Below, one piece after another: positions 1 to 5,159 of a stretch of 8,502 nucleotides of DNA; position 1 is the stretch's first letter; each line of letters opens with the position of its first letter. The stretch is taken from NCBI GenBank assembly GCA_021785095.1, contig JAJYGM010000153.1:1-8502 (forward strand). Direction: 5' to 3'. Origin of the DNA: Actinomycetes bacterium. GTDB taxonomy: Bacteria; Actinomycetota; Acidimicrobiia; Acidimicrobiales; Bog-793. A program made the position numbers and the translations under genes. Under the pieces are notes generated by a model. The model was not told the DNA's origin. It was given only the letters and a program-made list of their open reading frames with translations, and made no database searches.

Positions 1-2
1 CA

Positions 3-1202
3 TGGCCCGACCGCCTCCTCATGACCCGCGACGGCGGTCTCACCTGGTCGGTGGTCCCCGTCAGCACGGCGTCCGCGCCGCATTCTGCAGGGCGCGTCGG
101 TCCGGGCGCCGTCTGGCGGGACGCGACGAAGGGGGGCCAGCTGGGCGTCTTCCAGGCGTGCTTCTCCGCGACCGCCCCGGCGAGCGTGGTCCGGGCCTGC
201 ATGGCCCGCTACATGGCCGCCCACGGCGCCTCCGCCGCCGCCATCGCGTTCTTCGAGACCACCCAGACCTACCTCATCCGATTCCTCGACACCGGACGGG
301 TGGACATCGGCTACACGCTCTCGGAGCTCCCGACGGACTGCGGCTGCGTCGACTGGATCCTCCTGAACGGCCGGCCCCCCGACGTGCGCCCCAATGCGCC
401 GTCGCTCACGACCCCTGTCTACGCGCCCCTCCAGCGCGCCTACCGCCTGGCCAGCGGCTACCGCCCCGGATTCGACCCGCTGCTCGTCCTCCAGCCCCCC
501 GACCTCGAGCTGGCGCGCACGCTCCCAGGCGGCACCGAGGAGCTCTGGGTCCAGTTCCCCCTCAACGACGCATGCAACGCGTGCGCCACGCCCTACCGAG
601 CCCGCGCCCTCTACCGGCTCTCACCTGCAGGTGTCCTGACGAGCGTGGTGAGCCTCGGGCCGTGCCGGGCCACCGCCCCGCAGGGAAGCGCCGCGAGCAA
701 GGTCCGCGTCACCGAGCCCGCCTGCCCGCCCGTCGCTTCGAACGACGCCGCGGCCGACGAGCAGATCGCCCTCACCGCCCTGTGCGGGCCGAAGCGTCCG
801 ATCCCCACGATCGGCGGTCAGCCGGCCTGCGGCGACTTCCCGACGCGTGCCGAGACGCCGGACGGCCGTCACGGGACGCTCTACGCGATCCAGCTCTGGG
901 CAGCTCCGACCTCTGACAGCACGAAACCGATCTACTTCTTCGACGGGCGACGGCTGCTGACCGAGAACGCCGCGCTCGCACCGGGCGCGGACGGGCACGA
1001 CGTGCTGCTGGGCGAGGCCGGCACCGCACGGTTCGCCGTGAGCTACGTGGCGTTCAAGCTCCGCCCGCCGCCGGCGCCCCAGGTGTGCGCCGACGCCGTC
1101 GCGTCCGTGACGTTGCGTTGGGTCTACAGCTTCAACGGCCGTGAGATGAAGGTCGCGTCGGGAACCGAGCCGCCGCACGGCTACACGTTCCACTGCACCT
1201 GA
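3..1202 (+). CDS. 3' part of a secreted Asp-box / LppP-LprE-like protein (5' truncated by window edge)
   Basis: The frame is open from the window edge, so this is probably the C-terminal 399 residues of a longer protein. An internal ATG at 21 is a possible start, but it falls inside a motif. Fragment residues 8-15 (TRDGGLTW) fit the Asp-box S/T-x-D-x-G-x-T-W of BNR beta-propellers, so propeller blades probably lie upstream. Residues about 45-205 form a region with several cysteines, including a CxxC at C191/C194 (DACNACATP), which I cannot name firmly. Residues about 270-395 contain a PIYFFDGRRL segment, then a beta-rich stretch ending in VTLRWVYSFNGREMKV. This resembles the mycobacterial LppP/LprE lipoprotein family, which has a dG-containing FxDG strand and a late YRW strand. 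The many cysteines suggest an exported, disulfide-bonded protein. The Asp-box is seen directly; family membership is from memory of the fold pattern, and function is unknown. It converges with the minus-strand gene ending at 1251. Confidence 0.82.
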   Translation, partial: WPDRLLMTRDGGLTWSVVPVSTASAPHSAGRVGPGAVWRDATKGGQLGVFQACFSATAPASVVRACMARYMAAHGASAAAIAFFETTQTYLIRFLDTGRVDIGYTLSELPTDCGCVDWILLNGRPPDVRPNAPSLTTPVYAPLQRAYRLASGYRPGFDPLLVLQPPDLELARTLPGGTEELWVQFPLNDACNACATPYRARALYRLSPAGVLTSVVSLGPCRATAPQGSAASKVRVTEPACPPVASNDAAADEQIALTALCGPKRPIPTIGGQPACGDFPTRAETPDGRHGTLYAIQLWAAPTSDSTKPIYFFDGRRLLTENAALAPGADGHDVLLGEAGTARFAVSYVAFKLRPPPAPQVCADAVASVTLRWVYSFNGREMKVASGTEPPHGYTFHCT

Positions 1203-1209
1203 GCTCCTC

Positions 1210-1240
1210 GGACGGGCTCCAGCACGCGGGGCCCCCGTCC
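1210..1240. terminator. possible bidirectional hairpin between convergent genes
   Basis: A perfect 7-bp inverted repeat, GGACGGG (1210-1216) and CCCGTCC (1234-1240), encloses a 17-nt G+C-rich loop that itself holds GGGGCCCC. It lies in the 48-bp gap between the stop of the plus-strand gene (1202) and the stop of the minus-strand gene (1251), where a shared terminator would be expected. There is no T-run on either side, so it is not a classical intrinsic terminator. High-GC actinobacteria often lack the T-run, but the long loop makes the call weak. Confidence 0.3.
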
Positions 1241-1250
1241 AGCAACGGAC

Positions 1251-2312
1251 TCAGCCGCCGCTCGCGTTCCCGGCGATCACGTTCCGGCCGATCGCTCTTC
1301 CGCCGCCCGAGTTCCCGGTGATCGCGTTCCCGGCGATCGCGTTCCCGGCGATCGCGTTCCCGGTGATCGCGTTCCCGGTGATCGCGTTCCCGGCGGCGCC
1401 GGCCGTGACGCCGGTTGCGGGCGGCCCTCGCCGTGCCGGGTGCCGCTGAGGAGGCGTCGACGGATGCACCGGAACCCGGCCGAGACGCGCGGCACCCACG
1501 CCTCGCGATGACGGCCCCGGACGACCAGCGCGAACGCCGAGCTCGGAGACAACCCGGCCTCGAGCCGCCGGCGTCACGACGTGCCGGGGCAGAGGTGGAG
1601 GAGGTGGAGGAGGCGCTGCCACGACCTCCCGACGCGAGACCGGGCCGGCAACGGCTACCCCGGTCCCGTGTGAGCGAGAACGATGCCGATCGATGACGTG
1701 CCGGTGTGACAACGCAATGGTGCCCGCCGTGCCGTGCTCCCCTGCCGGCGGTGCGAGAGGTCGAGGAGTCCGTGCCGAGGTGGCAGCGGGGTGTGCGCCT
1801 GCGTGAGCCGACGGCGCAGGCGAGTCCTGCGACGTGAGGGTGGCAGACGCCGGGTGGGAGCCCGAGGACGTGGTGGTGGCCGAACCAGGCGCGCGGGGAA
1901 GAGGCGAGTCCTGCGACGTGAGGGTGGCAGACGCCGGGTGGGAGCCCGAGGACGTGCGCGGCGTGCTCTTGTTCGTCAAGACCACGTTCTCGGCGCCCTG
2001 CCGCTCCGGGCGTCCTGCGGTGGACGGAGCGGTGGTGCCCACCGCCTCGGACGGGCGCACTCCCTGCTGCGCCGCGAGGGCCCTCGACCCTGGCCCGACA
2101 CCCGCACCTGCGTCGTGTGCGGAATTCCCCTGAGCAAATCCGGGACCGAGGTGCCCAGGCGCGCAGGAGATGCCGAGTGTCCGACATGCGGGAAGCCGCG
2201 GGACACGTGTGGAGGACCCCGACGCCCACAAGACCGCCGCGGTGCTCCCTGCGAGACCGAATGCGACGAACCCGCACGCCAGCGTGGCCAGCGTGCCTGT
2301 GCGCCCCTTCAT
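1251..2312 (-). CDS. predicted secreted low-complexity protein with C-terminal GNAI pentapeptide repeats
   Basis: A 353-residue frame starts at the ATG at 2312, with AGAGGGGG eight bases upstream. The in-frame GTG at 2321 abuts that site and is less likely. Residues 2-5 hold K and R, followed by a hydrophobic stretch (TLATLACGFVAFGLAGSTAA) typical of a signal peptide or single membrane anchor. The body is rich in Pro, Ser, Thr, Ala and Gly, with a run of seven prolines (PPPPPPP) and two copies of TSSGSHPASATLTSQDSP with a 28-residue period. The tail is nine five-residue units of the type GNAIT/GNAIA, decaying to GNASGG at the stop. In the repeat tail this frame has G or C at almost every third codon position, unlike the other two frames. 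I recognise no domain. The middle third could be frameshifted, because competing frames are also open there. A cell-wall or exported protein is the likely role. Confidence 0.55.
   Translation of the reverse strand: MKGRTGTLATLACGFVAFGLAGSTAAVLWASGSSTRVPRLPACRTLGISCAPGHLGPGFAQGNSAHDAGAGVGPGSRALAAQQGVRPSEAVGTTAPSTAGRPERQGAENVVLTNKSTPRTSSGSHPASATLTSQDSPLPRAPGSATTTSSGSHPASATLTSQDSPAPSAHAGAHPAATSARTPRPLAPPAGEHGTAGTIALSHRHVIDRHRSRSHGTGVAVAGPVSRREVVAAPPPPPPPLPRHVVTPAARGRVVSELGVRAGRPGPSSRGVGAARLGRVPVHPSTPPQRHPARRGPPATGVTAGAAGNAITGNAITGNAIAGNAIAGNAITGNSGGGRAIGRNVIAGNASGG
1261..1395 (-). repeat. nine tandem 15-bp units encoding pentapeptide repeats
   Basis: Five consecutive near-identical units of atcgcgttcccggyg fill 1321-1395, varying only at one C/T position. 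Four degenerate units in exact 15-bp register fill 1261-1320. On the minus strand they encode GNAIT, GNAIT, GNAIA, GNAIA, GNAIT, GNSGG, GRAIG, RNVIA and GNASG. The unbroken register across degenerate units argues that a five-residue protein repeat is selected. The pattern is not the canonical A(D/N)LxX pentapeptide. Confidence 0.9.
1818..1956 (-). repeat. 55-bp perfect direct repeat, two copies, 84-bp offset
   Basis: Positions 1818-1872 and 1902-1956 are identical over 55 bp and separated by 29 bp of different sequence. The 84-bp offset is 28 codons, so both copies are read in the same frame of the minus-strand secreted protein, each encoding TSSGSHPASATLTSQDSP. Perfect identity suggests a recent duplication or ongoing gene conversion. 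Confidence 0.93.
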
Positions 2313-2320
2313 CGGCGTCA

Positions 2321-2328
2321 CCCCCTCT
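2321..2328 (-). promoter_or_regulatory. ribosome binding site deciding the start at 2312
   Basis: On the minus strand AGAGGGGG is followed by an 8-nt spacer and then ATG AAG GGG. This places the start at 2312 rather than at the in-frame GTG at 2321, which would directly abut the site. It is the main non-compositional evidence that the repeat protein is translated. Confidence 0.6.
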
Positions 2329-2340
2329 GACCCACAGAAG

Positions 2341-2346
2341 ACGGTA
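2341..2346 (-). promoter_or_regulatory. weak -10-like element for the secreted repeat protein
   Basis: TACCGT on the minus strand matches TANNNT. It would place transcription start near 2334, giving a leader of about 22 nt that carries the ribosome binding site. No convincing -35 box is seen, so this is only a candidate. Confidence 0.25.
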
Positions 2347-2588
2347 GCGCACCTCGGGGAACGGATTTCGGTCGCGCCGATCGTCTCGAGTATGTCCTGC
2401 TCAACTGGCCGCAGGGCCCCCGGGACTGCCGAGATCAGCTCCGCATGACGGCGCTGCGTCTCGAGGCGTCAGACGGTCACGGACGAGCGGGCGCGGCGAG
2501 GACGGACCTCACTGACGCACGAGCTCCGCGGGAGAAGTGCGTGCTCGGGCGCCGCCCGCCAACCATCGTCTATGGGGTCTATGGGCGT
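2347..2588. other. intergenic stretch without a recognised gene
   Basis: This lies between the upstream region of the minus-strand repeat protein and the stop of the small minus-strand gene at 2589. Frames crossing it show no family resemblance or ribosome binding site. It contains a short imperfect tandem repeat at its edge (GTCTAYGGG at 2568-2576, 2577-2585 and 2587-2595), which also covers the last codons of the next gene. I see nothing else. Confidence 0.5.
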
Positions 2589-2954
2589 CTACGGGCGGTG
2601 AGCGCGCGCGTAGCCCTCGAGCTCCTCGGACAACGCGACCAGAAAGACGCGGTCTGCGTCGGTGAACTGGACGTCGCGCCCGACCACCGCGCTGAAGACG
2701 GTGGCTTGGTCGTAGAGCCCGCGGAGCTCGTCGCTGCCGTGCACCACGACGAACGCTGCCGCGAGCGGGTAGAAGTCCGCCCAGTCCTGGAGCGCGAGAG
2801 CGGGCGTCATGGAGCCCTCCGACAACGCCACCGCGAAGCGCTGGAGCCGCCACACGGTCTCCGACGACAGGTCTCCGTCGTCGCCGAGAAAGCCGACCAG
2901 GCGCTCGTCGACGGCATCGAGGTAGGTGGCAGGGTCGTCGCTCACGCAGCCCAT
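2589..2954 (-). CDS. small acidic hypothetical protein
   Basis: This 121-residue soluble protein has normal-looking sequence: MGCVSDDPATYLDAVDERL at the start, an acidic helical middle (DLSSETVWRLQRFAVALSEG), and a C-terminal half with QDWADFYPLAAAFVVV and FTDADRVFLVALSEELEGYA. No cysteine pairs, membrane segment or catalytic motif stands out, and I do not recognise a family. The start is uncertain. The ATG at 2954 is chosen because further upstream the frame runs antisense through a tnpB fragment (up to a start at 3050), which cannot be native coding sequence. A GTG at 2945 (VSDDPATY) is an alternative. Neither has a clear ribosome binding site, so the native 5' end and promoter may have been replaced by the insertion scar. 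It follows csaA and a broken membrane gene on the same strand. Confidence 0.68.
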   Translation of the reverse strand: MGCVSDDPATYLDAVDERLVGFLGDDGDLSSETVWRLQRFAVALSEGSMTPALALQDWADFYPLAAAFVVVHGSDELRGLYDQATVFSAVVGRDVQFTDADRVFLVALSEELEGYARAHRP

Positions 2955-2985
2955 CTTTGCCAACCGGCCCGCGTCTTGCACGTCC

Positions 2986-3132
2986 GTGCTCCCCGCCGGG
3001 GGCACGACCCAGGAGTGCTCGAGATGCGGTGCGAAGGCCAAGCCCCGCATCGAGCTCTCGGACCGGGTCTATCGGTGCCACGCGTGCGGGCTCGTGATCG
3101 AGCGCGGCCGCAACTCGGCGTGGAACCTCGAC
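2986..3132 (+). pseudogene. tnpB: TnpB (IS200/IS605 OrfB) C-terminal remnant
   Basis: The plus-strand frame encodes PAGGTTQECSRCGAK, then DRVYRCHACGLVIERGRNSA, then WNL. This is the C-terminal zinc ribbon of TnpB, the RNA-guided nuclease carried by IS200/IS605-type elements: CxxC at codons 3016 and 3025, CxxC at codons 3076 and 3085, followed by the RuvC-III motif. The motif normally reads D-R-N-A-A-x-N; here the catalytic Asp is Gly (codon GGC at 3106-3108, one transition from GAC). The N-terminal helix-turn-helix and the RuvC-I and RuvC-II parts are absent; upstream sequence belongs to the opposite-strand gene. The fragment therefore cannot be active. It sits on the opposite strand between two minus-strand genes and probably marks a past insertion and deletion. 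Ends are approximate. Confidence 0.75.
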
Positions 3133-3135
3133 CCG

Positions 3136-3560
3136 CGCCATCCTCGCAACCGGTTTGGGCCGTACCGGTGTGGGCGACGACGGCAGCAAGCCCAGTCTGC
3201 GAGAGCGCAGTGGCGAGCATCTCTTGCTGGGCCGACCGGGCGGACTCGAGCGTGGGCACCGCGATCAGCTCGATCGACCCTGCTGCGACCGGCGCGAGCC
3301 CCTTTGCACCGAGTACACGGCGGCCTCTCCCGGTGTCGCGACCGCGGCCGCCTTCACCGCCGCGATCGAGGCCGCCGTCGCAGGGTCAACGGCAGAGGAG
3401 GCCGGTTGCGCGCGCAGGTGGACGATCGGGCTCGCGAGTGCCAGGCCGCGACTTTCCGGGGGTCCGGGCGGTGGACCGGGATCCAGAACACGTAGCCCGC
3501 GATCCCGAGGCCCACGAGGACGACTGCGGTCACCGCGCGGATCACGAGTTGATCCGGCAC
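3136..3560 (-). pseudogene. decayed or frameshifted membrane-anchored protein gene
   Basis: A GTG at 3560, 24 bp after the csaA stop, starts MPDQLVIRAVTAVVLVGLGI, a single N-terminal membrane helix followed by FWIPVHRPD. That frame then becomes arginine-rich and stops at 3354. Sensible sequence continues in a second frame (LALASPIVHLRAQPASSAVD, then an alanine-rich helix), which stops at 3265. It resumes in a third frame (APVAAGSIELIAVPTLESAR, then SAQQEMLATALSQTGLAAVV) up to the tnpB scar. Both switches are in the same direction and fall at homopolymers, a five-G run at 3458-3462 and CCCC/TTT at 3299-3305 (plus-strand letters). Either the gene is decaying after losing its 3' end to the insertion, or the assembly has indel errors. 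No family is recognised; it was probably co-transcribed with csaA. Confidence 0.58.
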
Positions 3561-3584
3561 CTCAGCAAGCTACCAACGGGCTGA

Positions 3585-3911
3585 TCAGCCGAGCCTGTCT
3601 CCTGGCTGTGCAGACGCGTCGGGATCGACCAGCAGCACGGCGTCTCCGCGATAGGTGCCCAGCGTCAGCACCTCGGAACGGAACGGGCCGATCTGGCGCG
3701 GCGGGAAGTTGACGACGGCGAGCACGAGCCTCCCGATGAGGTCCTCTCTCGCATAGTTCGTGATCTGGGCGGAAGAGAACCTCTCGCCGATCTCCGGACC
3801 GAATTCGATCCGGAGCTTCCACGCCGGCTTGCGGGCCTCGGGGAAGTCCAGCACCTCGACGATCCGCCCGACCCGCACGTCGACCTTCGCGAAGTCCTCC
3901 CACTCGATCAT
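3585..3911 (-). CDS. csaA: CsaA-type tRNA-binding-domain protein
   Basis: This 108-residue protein matches the length and layout of CsaA, a homodimeric OB-fold protein related to the C-terminal tRNA-binding domain of methionyl-tRNA synthetase. In Bacillus subtilis CsaA was described as a chaperone linked to protein export. Seen in the sequence are FAKVDVRVGRIVEV at residues 6-19, DFPEARKPAWKLRIEFGPEI next, then the family hallmarks SSAQIT, AVVNFPPRQIGPFRSEVL and a C-terminal GDAVLLVDPD. The ATG at 3911 is chosen because homology begins immediately after it; the longer in-frame extension upstream (MGGPWKSGRSACRPG) is unlike the family. There is no ribosome binding site, but a -10-like TACGCT lies just upstream, so the transcript may be leaderless. 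It heads a minus-strand cluster and is followed after 24 bp by the broken membrane gene. Domain assignment is firm; the cellular role here is inferred. Confidence 0.93.
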   Translation of the reverse strand: MIEWEDFAKVDVRVGRIVEVLDFPEARKPAWKLRIEFGPEIGERFSSAQITNYAREDLIGRLVLAVVNFPPRQIGPFRSEVLTLGTYRGDAVLLVDPDASAQPGDRLG

Positions 3912-3920
3912 CGAGAGGAG

Positions 3921-3926
3921 AGCGTA
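3921..3926 (-). promoter_or_regulatory. candidate -10 element for leaderless csaA transcript
   Basis: TACGCT on the minus strand is separated by nine bases from the csaA ATG, so transcription would start at or next to the start codon. This fits the absence of a ribosome binding site. No clear -35 box is present. Confidence 0.3.
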
Positions 3927-4659
3927 CGAGCCGGGCCGGCAGGCTGACCGCCCGCTCTTCCATGGACCCCCCACGCCTCATGCGCGCTGCGCGCAGTCGT
4001 TCGCCGCGCATGGCGGGTGCGCTCGTGCGGTGCGGTCGCGGAGTAGGGCTGTAGCACGGGCGGCCGGGCGCCACGATCGGCCGCAGGATGCTTCGCCCGA
4101 TGGCTGACGGATCGTTTGCCCGACCATTCCCAGATGCTCGCCGAGCATCTTGGGACCTGCGGCAGGCTGGTGCGTACTGCCGATTCGGAATTCACCCGCC
4201 ATGACACCTGGAAATCGGGCGGTCGATCGATGCTCGCACTAGAGATGCAGTCGTGGACGCGACCATGCGGCTGCGCGGCTCCGGCGGGGCGGCAGATCCA
4301 CCAAGCGGTCGCCACCGTCCTTGCGCGGACAGGGACGACATCACGTTCTCACGCAGGTTGGCCATCGACCATAAGAGGAAAGGGTGCAACGTATTCGGGC
4401 AAGGTCGGCTCAGCGATCCCCCGCCCAGGGCCGATGACAAGGGATGATGATCCGGGCACCGGGCCCGCCGGGTCCCGCCGTTCGGCTCGACCTGGAGCTC
4501 GGGATGACCCGATCCGGCTCAAAGGACGCCGACGGCGAAGCAGGGCGACGCCCAATGCACGCGTGGCTGGCTTACCTCGACGTGGGTCCACCAAGCGTCG
4601 GATCCGTCCTACGGGGGCACAATGCTCACCTACAGCTCTTCGACAGCAACTATGAGGGG
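3927..4659. other. long stretch without a convincing gene
   Basis: Apart from the hairpin at 4129-4154 I find no feature that I can name between csaA and the plus-strand gene at 4700. Several frames stay open for 70-180 codons on both strands, but they have weak third-position G/C bias, no ribosome binding site and no recognisable motif. Base composition is locally less G+C-rich (for example around 4365-4395) than in the flanking genes. It may be degraded accessory sequence plus the regulatory regions of the two divergent neighbours. Confidence 0.5.
4129..4154. other. strong imperfect inverted repeat (hairpin)
   Basis: AGATGCTC (4132-4139) and GAGCATCT (4143-4150) are perfectly complementary around a GCC loop. 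The stem extends by CCC/GGG past a single bulged T, giving 11 pairs. No T-run follows on either strand. It could be an operator, a REP-like element, a recombination site or part of a structured RNA in the gap between csaA and the gene at 4700. Confidence 0.6.
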
Positions 4660-4691
4660 ATGCGGCGAAAGTCCGCATGCGCGTGTAGAGT
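4660..4691 (+). promoter_or_regulatory. leaderless promoter with overlapping hexamer inverted repeat
   Basis: TAGAGT at 4686-4691 fits a -10 box and would start transcription about seven bases later, at or beside the ATG at 4700. That ATG has no ribosome binding site. Immediately upstream, ATGCGG (4660-4665) and CCGCAT (4673-4678) form an inverted repeat with a 7-nt spacer, lying where the -35 region and spacer would be. It could be an operator. No TTGACA-like -35 box is visible. Confidence 0.42.
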
Positions 4692-4699
4692 TATGGGGT

Positions 4700-5137
4700 A
4701 TGGCGACCCCCACTGCTAGCAAGAGAAGGACCCGCAGGCCGGGTCCGATGTCCGATTCGCACAAGGCGGCGCTGGCAAAGGGCCGTGAAGAAGGCCGGAT
4801 CGTCCGCGCCTACCTCGAAGCCTTGGAGACCACCAAGCCGCGCCGAGGGCGGAAGCGCACGGTCGAGTCGATCCGCAAGAAGCTCGCAGCGATCGAAAAG
4901 GAGCTCGCCTCGGCGAGCCCCCTGAGCCGGCTCCACCTGGTGCAGGAGCAGCGCGACCTCGAGGCCGAGCTCGCGCACTCCGGGCAGTCCGTGGACGTGG
5001 CCGCGCTGGAGAAGGACTTCATCAGGGTGGCGAAGGACTACAGCGCCCGTAAGGGGCTCTCGTACTCGGCGTGGCGCGCGGTCGGCGTCAGTGCGCAGGT
5101 GCTCGAGAAGGCGAGCATCCCCCGGACCCGCAACTGA
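4700..5137 (+). CDS. basic coiled-coil protein, conserved-looking, unknown function
   Basis: This 145-residue protein starts MATPTASKRRTRRPGPMSDS. The first 20 residues are basic and probably disordered. Residues about 21-45 form a helix (HKAALAKGREEGRIVRAYLE), followed by a basic KPRRGRKRT that resembles an AT-hook core. A charged coiled coil comes next (SIRKKLAAIEKELASASPLS and LVQEQRDLEAELA), and the C-terminal module ends YSARKGLSYSAWRAVGVSAQ before VLEKASIPRTRN. I recall similar small proteins in actinobacterial genomes but no assigned function; nucleic-acid binding is only an inference from the basic motif. The ATG at 4700 is chosen over upstream in-frame starts because it sits at the expected start of a leaderless transcript and the upstream residues are unlike the rest. 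It converges with dnaE2, whose stop is 22 bp away. Confidence 0.8.
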   Translation: MATPTASKRRTRRPGPMSDSHKAALAKGREEGRIVRAYLEALETTKPRRGRKRTVESIRKKLAAIEKELASASPLSRLHLVQEQRDLEAELAHSGQSVDVAALEKDFIRVAKDYSARKGLSYSAWRAVGVSAQVLEKASIPRTRN

Positions 5138-5159
5138 GGCGTTCACCGGCTGGAGCCCG

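Noticed and set aside
1261..1395. CRISPR or regulatory iteron array
   Set aside because: Units are contiguous 15-mers with no unique spacers, lie at the 3' end of a coding frame, and keep codon register.
1132..2352. Overlapping 406-codon minus-strand frame over the repeat protein
   Set aside because: In this frame the 15-bp repeat reads RERDH with poor third-position G/C. It has no signal sequence and overruns the 3' end of the plus-strand gene.
2568..2595. Three imperfect GTCTAYGGG units
   Set aside because: Too short and degenerate to assign a role; it straddles the stop of a small gene, so it may be chance.
2445..3584. 379-codon plus-strand frame
   Set aside because: It runs antisense to the small hypothetical gene and the decayed membrane gene and in a different frame from the tnpB remnant; no motif or ribosome binding site.
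4116..4655. 179-codon plus-strand frame in the csaA-upstream gap
   Set aside because: TTG start without a ribosome binding site, weak third-position G/C bias, no recognisable domain.
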